A stretch of DNA of 64,000 nucleotides, from the NCBI GenBank assembly GCA_034509925.1, contig CM067527.1:13406001-13470000 (forward strand). The letters run 5' to 3'. Every line of letters begins with the position of its first letter. Within the stretch, counting starts at the first letter, position 1. This DNA is from Hirudinaria manillensis. Lineage: Eukaryota; Annelida; Clitellata; Hirudinida; Hirudinidae. The position numbers and the translations under genes are program-made. The notes under the pieces are model-generated. The model worked only from the letters and a program-made list of their open reading frames with translations, ran no database searches and was not told the DNA's origin. This document shows, piece after piece, positions 12,880 to 26,414 of this stretch.

Positions 12880-12956
12880 GGTGTCGAACTGTGTTTTTTT
12901 TATATAATTGATTAGAAATTGTCTCTTTATCCCATCAGAAAAGATGGAATATATAA

Positions 12957-13029
12957 CAATAATAATAATAATATAATATTATTATATTTTATTATTATTA
13001 TATTATAATAATATTATTATTATTATTAC
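12957..13029. repeat. AAT/ATT palindromic repeat
   Basis: AAT units pass into ATT units with several internal perfect palindromes (taataatattattatt); it could form a hairpin in the 3' flank of copy 1. Confidence 0.8.
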
Positions 13030-14601
13030 TAACAATTCTTGAGAATAATAATAGGAATATAGCAATAACGAAATGCACAATTCCATAATTAATTGATGCA
13101 AAATTTATTGACTTTCACAGATTCAACATTTGTTAAGGAATTCAATGATAAATTAAGCAGAATTAATAAAAAATAATGACGTTATTGTTCAATAATTTTT
13201 GTCAAAAGAATTAAATTCTTTTATTTTATTCAGAACATCCAGACAGGATTTCTGATGATTTCAGATCTTAGATTAAAAGGGAAAAATGAATCTTTTAATT
13301 TATTGGTTCTCAATTTTATTGATGAGATAAACAAAAGTGCTTTTTGTCAATAAAGGAAAGTATGGAATCTATACTTTGATCAAGTCATTTTATTTTATTT
13401 CATTTTATTTTATATTCATAAAAAAGTATTCCAGAAACGATTCTAATGCAATTGTCCACATTAAGGATGTGAAAATATGCAAGAAGTAATATTAACCTTA
13501 ACATTCAGAGAATTTACAATTCTTCTCCAATAAGACACATAACTTCAAATACAAGTCTATTTCAATTAAATTCGTTCATTTTTTATTGTTTAAAATGAAA
13601 AATTTAAAGTTGGAGGATCGAAATATTTTTATAAATTTATTAATTAATAATTAATAAATATTTTGCAATGAAATGGAGTTAAATGTACCATAATTTGTTT
13701 TAAATATATACCGAAATATACTATTTGACTGTGATTCAAATTCATTTAGTATATTTTATTGTGAATATTTTAAAATTTTCAATTGAATAAAATCCATTCT
13801 TTATTTGTTTTGTTTGACTGTTATCAAGAAACATAAACAGTGTAAATAGAATATGAATAGTATATGATACGAAACTAAGAAGTTCAATTAAAAATCACAT
13901 AAAATAAACAAAATAATATATTTTTAAAAAATGCAAGAAGTTGAGAGTTATTTAAAAAAACAAAGATTTAAGATATCAGTAGACAGATAATACTTATCAA
14001 TATTTCTGTAACAAATTCCTTTGAGGGCAAAATCAGTTTCAGACTAGATCTCTAACTAGCCGGCAACATATACTGAAAAAAATCAATTATTTCAATAATA
14101 GAATGTTTGGCTTGTGGATTGAGCTTTAGGGCAGGAGATATTTATCCAGAGTAGGCAAACATTTTCTAAATAGGACCATAGATATTTGGACATATTTTCA
14201 TATACCTTACGCATTACTCTCCTCAGTAAATTGAATTTATGTTATACTGAAAAGATATGGTTGGTTGTAAATCCAATTTTGTTTTGAAATATTTTAATAA
14301 GTGCAGTTTATAAATGAAAGAGGTTATTAAATTCCTTTGTTTGAATTAATTTTTAACTATTGGCAATCCCAAAAGAAACCCCTTCAATTCAGCAAGTTTG
14401 TTTTATGTTTTTACCGTGAAGTATAAACACTGGCAATAATCACGAATAGGAATTTTTCGTGGTCTTGCGTGGTATTCAAAGCTAAGACAGGCAAGACGCT
14501 ATTTGGAGAAGTTATCGGATTTTGCGTGCAACAAAAAAAAAGAAAGACTTAGAAATAGCTTATGATAAAGCAATATCTTACAACAGGTATCCCTATAACT
14601 A

Positions 14602-14608
14602 TATAAAA
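14602..14608 (+). promoter_or_regulatory. TATA box of metalloprotease copy 2
   Basis: TATAAAA lies 43 bases before the ATG at 14645, within sequence duplicated from the copy 1 promoter. Confidence 0.5.
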
Positions 14609-14644
14609 CTACTGAGAACTTCCGTCATTTCAAATCACTACAAA

Positions 14645-17600
14645 ATGATGGTTTTAAGCGGGTTTATTACACTCGCACTACTTGTAGTTCATGGCAAGTC
14701 AGAAACCGTGATAAATGAAGGTAACAGAAAAGCCCCATAATTTTAAGTTTTCTACCTTATGTAAAAATTCCTAGAACTGTTCAATGCATTAACCTAGAAT
14801 GTTATTAAAATATTAATTAATGTTTTAAATGCTTATTTCTTAGCAGTCATCAATGTAAACTGGACCAACAGTACGCCATCGACACAGGACAAGCACCCTT
14901 CTCTACCAGACAATGTTGTCATCAAAATAACAATAGACAACGAAACTGCCGAACTCAACTTGACTAAAAACCAAAGAGATAACTTTGAAGATATCCCAGT
15001 GCTCATTGGAGGAAGTGGTAATGTTTCGGTGTGGCACCACAACAGAGATGAAGTTGGTTTTTAATATATCCGTTTCCATAGATTAATTCATTTAGTACAG
15101 GTTTTTATAATTAATGTTCAGATATATGTTTCAACTTTTAAAGACAATAGGTATTATTAAAATCTAAGATTGAAATTCTAACAAAAAGGCAAAGTTCACA
15201 CAGCTTTGTAATTTGAATTTCGACAGCAACTTAGTGTATACAACGACCAATCGAAGGATGCTTCATTCAGTGTGGTTCTGAAGAAGGAAAATGGAACGAC
15301 CATTACAGAATATGTAAGAAATGCTTTGTAATATTTTTATAGAAGCGCTTTACTATATTATTCCATATTTTCTGCCTTTAAAATTTAATTTTGAATCTAT
15401 TCCAGTATGGTTCTTTTGTCCACAAAGAAATCAAATACACCTTATCACCAAAGATTTATCATGAAGCGTCTAACGAATCAAGCGATGTTGTTCACCAGTT
15501 CAATCTGAATGGCACTGAATACGTTGTTTTCATCGACCAAGTGAACAAAACTGTAAATGCAGGTAAAATCATTTAATTTCATTGCATTAATGATTTTTTA
15601 TACAAAAAATTTATAATCTTATAAAAACATTAGTGATTTTCTTTAAAGATTTAATTTTACATAAAAAGTCATTTAGTTCCTTTGAAATTTTCATAGTTGA
15701 TGACGATGTTGAGGAAAATGAAACCACATATCAGCGTGAGTTTACAAAAATACTTGCTAGGAAATAATTTACCGTTTGTATGTAAAATGTAGAAATTACT
15801 TAAATTGTGTAAAATAATACATAAAATACATAACCAATGAACTTCACAGCCGGACTAACCACAACAAGCGGCCCAATCCAAACTACAGGTAAATTTAATA
15901 TAAATTTCATATTGTTCATAACAATATCGTTTAATTTAATAATCGTGATGCTGCATTACATATATCTACATTACTGAAACGATTAACATTATTATCCCTG
16001 ACATCTATCATTTGCTTAAAGTTAATAAATAAATGTACTTTATAATATATGCTGTAAATTATTATAATTCATTTTAAAGAACTTACACTGCATTATTTAT
16101 TTATAATTCCAGATGAGGTGCTAAAAGTAACAACTCCTAATCCTGTGGAGACATCGCTTCCAAAGGAAACCGGTTGTGAGAATAATTCCTTAAATAAAAA
16201 TCAAGTTTGAAAAATAAAAATCAGTGAATAAAATCAGTTAAGGCAGTTAATTCTTTGAAATAAAAATTTGAAAATTGAAATTATTTTGACAAATTTCTTA
16301 AAATGCGCGCCATGGAGTTAGTTTTCAGATGAACACGTTCCTTCCAAGCTCTTCAATGTGATCAAATTATAATTATTATTATTAGTATTATTAATAATAT
16401 ACTAACAACTAATCTTCAAATTAAAATTAAATAATTAAATACATAAAAATAAGTTTTACTTTCATTCTTTTTTAAATATGAATTTAAATTTTTAGTGAAC
16501 TGCGGAAATAAATCAGTCGAAACATCAAGATCGGCAAGAAGAAAGAGAAATTCTTTGACTCAACTGATTGTGGACGTTATGCTTATAATCGATTATTCCA
16601 TGTACAACAGGTATGATAATAGTTATTAATGCACATTAATGATTAATTAATTATTTTTATAGTGCTACAATAATTATCATAAAAAGTTATCCATAATTAT
16701 TTCTGCCGAAATCAATTCTTCAAACATTCTACAGATGGCTTAAAATGAACAACCTTGACAAGGATAAAACAGTTGAAAGAATGCGTTACTATTTGGCGCA
16801 CGTTATAAACGGGGTTGGCATCCATAATTCGTTAGAAAAGCTAAAGTTAAAAAAAAAACAAAAATCAAACCTAATAAAAGTAATCTCCAAATTATTTAAT
16901 AAAAAATATCTTGTTAGATTATTTTCAATATACTTGCATTCAGGTAAACAATGTTTATGCAACAATGGCCTCACCAAAACTTTCCATCAGTATCGTTGAA
17001 ATTTTCATAGCCGGGGTAAGTTTACTTAACACATAGTGAGTATATAATACAGTAAATATAATAAATGTAAACGAAAATTATATACCCTTCTACATTGTAT
17101 TGTTCTATTAATCCTTTTGGAGTGTTTCAAATAACAAATTTATTCTGGTAATAAACCAGTGCTAATTTTAACCAATTTACGAATAGAACAAATAACTTGT
17201 TTGATCCGATATTTCAGACTCCTCAACAATCGTGGTTCTTTGAAGATCCACAAATAAAAAATCAATTGGACAAAAAAAGGGCAGACTTTAACAAAGCTTT
17301 GGCAGCATTCCGCTTGTGGGTTTTGAAGCACAAGGCTCCAGATGGGCAGCAACCAAATCAAGAACGGTTTTTGCCAAACCACGACATTGCAGTTTCTTTT
17401 ACAGAGTACGGAATTCTTAGTGTTGAATATAATGTTTGGAAAAAATCTGAATCCAACCTGTTAAACATTAGCCTTTGTAATATTATTTATAGCTTTTATA
17501 TTATTATAATATTTTTATATTAGCTAAATTTAAAAAAAAAAATGCAGTTTTAATGTTAATAGTAAAATGCCTTTATAGTTACAGCGAAAGTCCAACTGAA

Positions 17601-20115
17601 GGATTAGCATATCTCGGGACAGTTTGTGGAGATCATGCAATGGGGATTGTTCACGAAAAAGGACAATTTGATACCATTACTTGTGCAGCTCATGAATTGG
17701 CACATACGTAAGCTTTTTATATTTTGGAATCATAATAGAACGTTTTTATAACTTGCAGATTTAATATTTATCCATTCTTTTCCCCCTCATTTTTTCTAGC
17801 GAACGGTTTAGAAATTCCTAATTATTATTTTATAAAGTTAAACACTTAGATTTTTTAAATTTTATTATTTTATTTTTTCAGACTCGGAAGCAGTCACGAT
17901 GGAACTGGCAATTACTGCGATCCAAACGATCATTACCTCATGTCTCCTGTAATGACCAACACGAAAATAGAGAACAGAGACACTCTTTCACAATGCACCA
18001 TGCAACAGATTGTGAACAAAGCCGTGGAATTGGAGTGGTACACACGAAAATATATTTTTTTATTCTTAAACATTTTGTTACTTTGAATAATATTAGAGCT
18101 TATTTAATGTAATTAATTTGAAAGATAACGCGACTTTAACTTAGCCATTTATGGATGGCATAACCTTTTAGGAGTAAATCAAATTGCATGGATGTGAAAA
18201 GAACTCAGAGTAAGAAAGTAAATCTCGACGACTTACTGGATCCTCATCCAGGTTCTCGCTTCAGTGTTAATGAACAGTGCAAGCTAAAATTTGGAAATTT
18301 GGATTACAAATTCTGCTCGGTTAGAGGTCTATCCACTTTATGAAGCAATGGGAATCTAAGTTGTGCAAACGCAGTCTCATTTTAAATTCCAAATCGTATT
18401 AAATCTCATTAACTTTAGCAAGGTGAAGACACTGCCTTAACTATTTGCAACCAAATGAAATGTCTGAATAAAAAAGACAACAAATGTTATAGTGGACATC
18501 CTTTGGCTCTCGACGGTACACCTTGTGGCAACGGAAAATGGTGCATAAAAGGACAATGTGTCTCTGGTGCTCCACAACAACCAGGTGCAAAAGGTAAGTT
18601 GAAATATGCGATTAATCTGCCAGTATGTGTTCTAAGCTAAGTATATGATCTCAAAGCTCTTTAGTGCTTGTTTTTTAGCTATTTTGTCGCTTTTTTTTTT
18701 ATTAATATGTGAAATTCTTTCTCCTCTAAACTAGAGTTTTTGTTTTTAGACATAATTAAACAAAATTATATTTACTTCGACTTGATTGACGTTCCATTTG
18801 CTTTTTTTCTTAACAGATAAATGCAACTTTGGGGATAAGAGCGATGGATTCATATTTAATGACGTATTAATGACCTGTAAAGACGTACAAAGACAACAAG
18901 AATCGTGCTACACATTGAATAAATGGTGTTGCAGTACCTGTGCAAAGATTAAAAAAGATAAAAGTAGGAAATTAATTTCAAAATTTTAAAATGACCATCA
19001 CAAGAACTCCTAAACTGGAGATTAATTGTAAATTATTAACTTGATAAATTAAATCTATTTCGATTAAAACAGATACCGGTCTACTGGGATGTGAGTATGG
19101 GGACATAGGTATGAGGATAGATGTCGGAGGTACTATCCGCGGATGCGAGATGGTTTTCGGAAGACCTGATGCTTGTGAACAACCAAGTATTAATAGATAC
19201 TGCTGCGAAAGCTGTCAAAAGGTATCAAAGTCTCTCGTGCCTAAAACTCCAAACGTACCTGAAAGGCCGCAAATACCTGAAACTACAACTACGAAGACAC
19301 CTACCGGAGGTATTGACATAAGAATCTCAATCTAATGATATACATAAATAGAAGTAGATGTTAGTGTAATTAGTATAATTTTTGTACACTAATATAGTAT
19401 ATGGCACATGCTGGGTGCAGTATGCATTGTAAATGCAGCAGTAAATTTAGTAGTTAGAACATTTTATGTTTTTTGTCAAGTTTTAATACTCAATTAAAAT
19501 GAGTATCGACAATTTAAATATAATTTCTGAAAAAATCCAACTTGTTAGTCATTAGGTTTTTAAAAAAACATTTTTTTAGGATGCGTAGACCATACAAACC
19601 TGGTGATGAATGGTATGGCATTCAATTGTCAATCCTTGTTCAGGAATTATGCCCTCTGTTATAATGTGGATAAATATTGCTGCAAAACTTGCAGCGAAAT
19701 AAAGAAAATCAAAGGTAGTGTTTCGGATTACTGTTAATAACGTTAGGATTACTGCTAGCCAGACAACTAGCCACTGTTCAATCATTGAGCCACACGATTC
19801 ATAAATGAAACTATAATTTCAACCGCTCTGGATGATTTTATAACGTTTAAATATTCGATTACTAATCGTAAAGTCTTTTCAATACCTAAAAATATATTTC
19901 GATATCCAAAATCAGCTCACAAGGGCATGAGCGGCTGTCCTTACGGAGACATAGGAGCAAGGTTAAGTATTAACGGAGTACTATATACCTGTGCTGGAGT
20001 TTTTGTGCTTCCGAGTATGTGCAAAACAAATCCAAACACTGCCAGATTGTGCTGTGAATCATGCTTCGACGCCACTATTACATTCGGTGGCAATAGACGA
20101 TATGGTGGCAGATGA
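14645..20115 (+). CDS. Secreted ADAMTS-like metalloprotease, copy 2 (two PLAC-like doublets)
   Basis: Nineteen exons: 14645-14720, 14844-15052, 15227-15313, 15406-15562, 15697-15735, 15850-15888, 16113-16172, 16496-16610, 16735-16813, 16944-17015, 17218-17405, 17579-17707, 17882-18037, 18172-18319, 18419-18593, 18817-18963, 19073-19309, 19580-19714, 19916-20115; 815 residues. Exon 2 has a NAGNAG acceptor (14844 or 14847). Layout follows copy 1: signal peptide, glycosylated prodomain, Cys225 and RRKR (237-240), zinc motif HELAHTLGSSHD (412-423), YLMSPVM Met-turn, cysteine-rich GTPCGNGKWC. Four six-cysteine modules follow, with a Pro/Thr-rich linker (KTPNVPERPQIPETTTTKTP) after the second. Catalytic residues are intact. 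Near identity to copy 1 in exons points to recent duplication or gene conversion. Confidence 0.88.
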
Positions 20116-20306
20116 TATTGAAGTATAGCAGTTGTTTTCTTTTCAATAATTGAATTTAAATTTATATTCCTATCTATTCTTAAACAGAATGATTGATAAT
20201 ATTAATAATTCATAAGAAAAATGACTTAGTAACAAAGATGATGAAATATACAACTTACTGAAATCTTGAGCGTTCCATAATTGTTATAAAATTTGTGGAC
20301 TTTTGG

Positions 20307-20376
20307 ATATTATATTGTATTTATGTATATTATATTTATAATTTTAAATATAATATACATAAATACAATATAATAT
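20307..20376. repeat. Perfect 32-bp inverted repeat (hairpin)
   Basis: Arms 20307-20338 and 20345-20376 are exact reverse complements with a 6-base loop. It is an AT-only-like palindrome except for one G/C pair in each arm region, and sits about 190 bases after the stop codon of copy 2. It could be a small MITE-like element or a fragile-site hairpin; no target-site duplication is evident. Confidence 0.75.
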
Positions 20377-22290
20377 ATAATATTTCTTGCATTTTATAAA
20401 ACGTGCTATTTTGATAACAGCACTTTAAGAAAATACTTTACTCTCGGCTTAATTATGAAATTTGGTAATATCATGTAATACAAGCTAGTTTTGATGGCAT
20501 CAACATTGCACCGAAATTCATTGAAAAATTAATCATATTTTATTAAGGCAGTGATTTTGTTAATTAATAATTATTATGAATTCATTGACTTTTATTCTTT
20601 TTATTTTATGCAGAATTTCCATCTATAGACTGATACTTTTAGGTCTGTGTTTAAAACAAAGAAGAAGGAGGTCCCTTAAATTAACATGTTTTCAATTTCA
20701 TTTAATAAAATAAACGAAAGCACTTTTATGTCAATAAATGAAAAATGGAATCTAAATTTTGATCGTTACTTTTTATTTTACGGTAAAATAAAATTATTAC
20801 AGAAACGTTCCTAACTTTCTGAGCGAGTGACCACATGAGGATGTGAAACCATATAAGAATTAATACTAATCTTAGTATTCCTTAATTTTAGGGATTTTAT
20901 ATTTCCTCATAATATAACAACCTAAACCTCAATTTTATATCCATTTCAAACAAATAAGTTCATTTTTTTATTTATTTTATAAAAGAAAAATTAAATAAAG
21001 ATAGGACAAGTGAAATTTATTCTTATTTCAATTAAATAGTTAATAATTATCACCATTATTATACATTTTTTTATTATAACGTTGAAGATAAACTTTCTAA
21101 CGATAATTCAGTTGATAGGCAAATATTAGAGAGTCGATACTACATTAATTATTATAATCAATTAGCATTTTAATAATTTTGGTCTATTCGATTTTATATA
21201 GACATGAAATATATAGAAAGAACATAATATAGGAGATGATACATATACTACTTCACATGTATTTTTATGTTTTAATATAATTGTTTTTTTCCAAAAATAC
21301 GTTAAAAATTAGATGAAATGTTTGGGATTGCGCCAACTAAATGACTATAATTGAGGCTCGTTTGTTTAACTGCTTGCAATTCGTGTCTTTGAGCTTAGAC
21401 ACGAGCTTAGACCATTTGCCATCTCTTCTATCGTTTATAGCTCGTTTAAATCTATTTTAATTACCTCAAAACGCAGTTAGGGTTAGTTTCAGAAAATTCG
21501 AAATATTCGGATGGGAATGAAAGAACCACTTAATAAACTGATAAAAAGAAATTCAACCCAAAAGATTTTAGTTCCTAGTCATTACGTTCCAATAGTCTGT
21601 TCATAATGGCGTAATTTTGGGAATTTGTTTTGGTTATTATATTATTGATTAATTATTTACTTTATATTGGTAGTCCTAAAAACAGAGTCTCATTTAATTG
21701 GCTCAAGTCAGAAATCCATTTTTTCAATGAGCAAATATTTTCCTAATGAAAAAGACACGATTGTTTAACGACATATTGACGAAAAACGAGACGGTGTGTT
21801 TATCTTGCAGTAAAGTATTGAAAAATATTTTACTGCAGTCTCTTAAGAAATTAAAAAAAGCAATACTTATGTTTTACTATCATTGCTAACGTATGATATC
21901 AATATGTAATCATTATAGCAATAATTTTTATAAGATAAGATTTATTCATGTTATAGTTAATGATTTTGGATAATTTAAAATAAAAAAAAATTAATATTTT
22001 AAATTTAAAAAATAAATAACCTATAATAGTAAATAAATAAATAATTTTTATTGTGAATCCATAATATTAAAACAAAATTATGACCAAATGTAAAATATCG
22101 TTTGAAAAATAGCTGTTGGAGTATGGATTTAGACGGTAAATATTTATAGTTTCGATAAACAATTTCGTGACATTATATGGAGAGAAAATCGCTTCATGAT
22201 ATTCGTTGGTAATGTGTGCATAAAATTTATTTGTTTCATCTGTTCAAAATAAAGTTTACAAAACGTGTCTTAATGTCTTTATCATATCTT

Positions 22291-22297
22291 TATAAAA
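22291..22297 (+). promoter_or_regulatory. TATA box of metalloprotease copy 3
   Basis: TATAAAA lies 47 bases before the ATG at 22338. Confidence 0.5.
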
Positions 22298-22337
22298 GTC
22301 TGACCAAACAGCTAATGCTTCTATTAGTTATCCTAAC

Positions 22338-25300
22338 ATGAACTTAATATTTCAATTCCTACTGATATGTACTGCTTCTCAAATCTGTGTCAAATCTGAG
22401 AATGTCGTAAATGAAGGTAATGTCTTATTTGGTATTCTGGAAGAAATAGGCAATATAACTCATATTGGATCAGATTAATTGCGCGAAACCAACACAGCAT
22501 CACATGGAAGCGCAGCCAATTACTATTTGAAAAAGAAAAAGAAAACGAATATAGGAAATTGTATTTTCGGCAATAATTTTTGTTATTTTTATTGCGAACG
22601 TTACATTTAAATGTTATCATTTTCCAATGATAATACAGAAGCTAAAGCAGACTGGGCTAACAGTACAATGCCGTCAACCGAACAAGATACTCATCCTTCA
22701 CTGCCAGACACAGTTGAACTTTCCTTGTCAATATTCAATGAAACTGTTCATCTGAACTTGACCAAAAAACAAAATGACGACTTTGAGGAAATTCCGGTCG
22801 TTATTGGAACTGAGAAGGATGTCAAACTTTGGCATCACAGCGCCGACGAGGTAAGATTTGGAATCAATTTAAATATTAATATTTCTTATTTGCTAAAGAC
22901 TTAATTTTTAATTAAATTCGAAAATATTTGCAATTATAAACTGTTCGTCATTCGAAATAAACAGGCATTTAGCATCTACAATGACAAATCGCAAGATGCG
23001 TCTTTCACAGTGGTTGTTAAAACTGAAGAAAATGGAACTATTGTTACGGAATACGTAAGGCACTTTCCTCCAGTTTTGCTTCAACTTTTTCCAATTTAAC
23101 AAACTTCTCTTTTGAAATTCTGGATCATTTAACAACCAATCTAGCGCGGATCCTTCGTTCACAACGGAACAAAGTACACTTTGATGCCTGAAAAGTACCA
23201 CGAACAGTCTAAAATCGCAACAGATGTTATGCACAAGTTCCCACTAAACGGAACTCAATACGTTGTTTATGAAGATTCAAAAGAACAAATTGGCGAAAAT
23301 AAAAACGAAACTGGTCTGATAATGCACTTTTTCATAACAAGAATGATAATAAATATATAAATAAATATATAATGCAATATAAAATAATGTTATATTATTT
23401 TAAAGTGTTATTTGTAATAATAAGAAACAACAATAATATTATCAATAATTTTTATAATTTTCCATGCCGAGTTGGTTTTATTTTAAGTGAGTGATGTCCT
23501 TGAGGAGAAAAATGATGAAAAAACTGCTGACAGTGAAAAAGGTAAAATCAAATTTATTCAAACATAAATTGAACAATTAAGTTTCAATAAATTGAAATTA
23601 AATGTAACAAAATGATTAATTCGAAAACTAGCACCGGCCGATCAAAATAACGAGTCAGAAGATGTCAAAGTCGTTAAAGGTAGATTTTAGATAAATGTGA
23701 CTTTAATTAAATTATTCAATAGAAGTTAACTTTTAAAAATTTTGTCGAACAAATGTAAAAAAAAATTGTATGCCATTATCACAGAAATGCCTGAAAAAAC
23801 AACTGAAATCCTTGAAGTAACCGTTCCTCCAGAAATAAAGTCTAATCGTAAGCATACCAAATAAATCCTTGACAAAATCTCTAAAATAAGCAAAAGACAT
23901 GAAAATATTAAAATAAAGTTTTGTTATTATTAAATATTACAAAAATAAATTGATAAATAAATGGTACATTTTTCTTAATAAAGTTCGCAAGCAAATCATT
24001 TTTTCCTTTTTTGCTAGTACCACTGCACTAAATAATTAGAGAATATAATCAACATTTATCCCAAAAAATGCAAATAATAATTACTTTTTTTTTAATTAAT
24101 TGCAAAAAGTTAAAAATCCAAATTAATTATTTGACAAGCATTGTTTCTTTATTCGACGTGAAATATTTTCCACTCGAACATTGATTTATAGAATCCGATT
24201 TCGAGCCAAGGCCAACGAGATCATCGAGAGAGAAGAGGTCTGTGAAAAAAAAATTAGTCGGAGAATTGTACGTGGTGATAGATTACTCAATGTATACGAG
24301 GTGAGTAATTATTAACATTATGCACTTATTTCATGAATTAATAAGGTATAAAGCATCAATTAAAATAATTGTTTAGTAAATTACAATATTAATTTGAAGA
24401 TCACAGCAATATAATGATTACTGTACATAATATCTAGTTAGAGTTTTACAAACTTATACAAGCCTTTAATAAATAAGTTAATGGTATTCAACCCAAGAAA
24501 TTACAATGTGTCAAATCCAAGACAATTTTTCTTGTTAATTTTGTTATATTATTTCAGATGGCTTAAATTGAACGATATGGATAAAGACAAGACTGTTGAA
24601 ACGATTCGCTACTATTTGGCTTATGTTATAAACGGGGTCAGTTTACCTCAGATTTGCCCTAACTTAACACCTCACATGCTTGATTTGAAATATTATTAAT
24701 TACTAATTTATTCAGTTAATTTCTTATAGAGATATAATTTGGCCAATTAACTTCGACTAATAACGCGGTTGTTTGTCGTAAATAATTTATTGATTATTGT
24801 CCGAGAACACCCTCATTGATTTACGTGGATTTAAAGTTTATTCACAAGTTACTGACTAATTCCAGGTTAATAACGTTTACACTTCCTTACGAAAAATTAA
24901 GATATCTTTCAAAGTAATCAGCATATTTATAACTGAGGCAAGTCTGTTTCGAAATATTCAGTTAAAAATGATCAAAAAATATATAAAACAAATTAAAAAA
25001 TTAATTTAAATTAAACCAATAATGGTAACAATGCAGACGTAGAAGATTGCGAACGTAATCCTTATTGAATCTGTTTCATTGAAAGTATTGTAAGATCAAT
25101 CCTAAATTTCAGACAGAGTCACTATCTGAATTTTCTGAAACTAGTCCAGCAAATCTAGGCGGAAATAAAATTGATTTTGGACTTACTTTGGATGCTTTCA
25201 AGAATTGGTTAGAAGAAAGGACACCCGACGAGGGGGAAATGCCAAGCAAGGAGAAGTTTGTGCCGAAGCATGACATTGCAGTTGTTTTTACAGAGTGAGA

Positions 25301-26362
25301 CTTAATTAATTTTCAGTTGTAGCCAATGAAAAATATAATTTATATTTCAACGCGCTTCACAGTTTAAAAAAAATACTGAAAATGAAACTTACTCCATTGC
25401 ATTTCATTTCAATTTCACAATTTCATGCAAATTACATCTTGTTGCTTCAACTTCCATACCTTTTGTTTCATACATTCAAACTTTGAGAATCTATTTTCTC
25501 ATATCTCAATATTCTTCTTTCCTAAATTCCTATCAACTTACAAATGATAATATTCACTTCATTTCATTTCAAAGCTACAACAATCCTCCTGTGGAAGGAA
25601 TTGCAAGACTGGGAGCCGTTTGCGCTGAACATTCTCAAGCGCTAGTTCATGCCACATACCAATTCTCTACAATCACAACGACTGCTCATGAAATTGGACA
25701 CTTGTTAGTGATTTCAGAGTTTTTTTGCTAAATATATATATATTAAAAATATACATAAAGATATTTATATATATATATATAATATATATTAAGACTTGGA
25801 AGTAACCACGATGGAGTTGATAACGAATGCGACCCGGAGAAACAGTTCGTAATGACAGATGTGATCGACGATAAAAAAGAAATCAATAACAGACACACAT
25901 TCTCTACTTGTTCAGAAACTCAGATCCTAGAGAATATTTCAAAATTAAAAGGGTAAATTGTTCGGTTGAAATCGATCTTTTCCTTTTTCTACTTGTCCTT
26001 CGTTCTTATTCTTCCATATATATTCCATTACTTTGGTGAATCTGTTATTTGAGTTACCAGTAATATCTGTCTGACGGCATTTTATTCACAATTTTTGGCT
26101 GTTTGGCTTAGAATATTAGAATATTATTATGCAATAAAGTTAGATTCTAACAAGATTAGATAACAAGGTTAGATTCATCATCGTCAGCATCAACATCAAC
26201 GTAGTCGTCGTTGTCGTCATCATCATCATAACCATCACAAATTCTGCAATTACTATTCTTTCACACTTTCAAGATTCTCTATGGGAATATAACGAATGAT
26301 TTTCTTAATCCATCAGTAAATCCAATCTTCGAAAGTTATTAAATTAACCACAACAACAGCAA

Positions 26363-26414
<52 letters not shown>

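Larger units (their letters stand above)
7440..13900 (+). repeat. Segmental duplication, unit 1
   Basis: This unit carries metalloprotease copy 1 plus about 0.4 kb upstream and up to 1 kb downstream that align by eye with the flanks of copy 2. Shared upstream strings include ttattaaattcctttgtttg (7530 and 14322). Shared downstream features include the tttattttatt...cagaa block and the gatgtgaaa motif near 13468 and 20842. Boundaries are approximate. Confidence 0.7.
12880..14644. other. Spacer between metalloprotease copies 1 and 2
   Basis: This is the 3' flank of unit 1 and the 5' flank of unit 2. It contains an AT palindrome block at 12957-13029. No gene is seen. Confidence 0.6.
14270..21000 (+). 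repeat. Segmental duplication, unit 2
   Basis: This is the second copy of the unit at 7440-13900. Exons and several introns remain close to identical with copy 1, especially prodomain exons 2-5 and exons 8-15. The unit is longer at its 3' part because it keeps a second module doublet. Confidence 0.7.
20116..22337. other. Spacer between metalloprotease copies 2 and 3
   Basis: This AT-rich spacer holds the 3' flank of duplicated unit 2 up to about 21 kb, a strong inverted repeat at 20307-20376, and no supportable gene. Confidence 0.6.
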
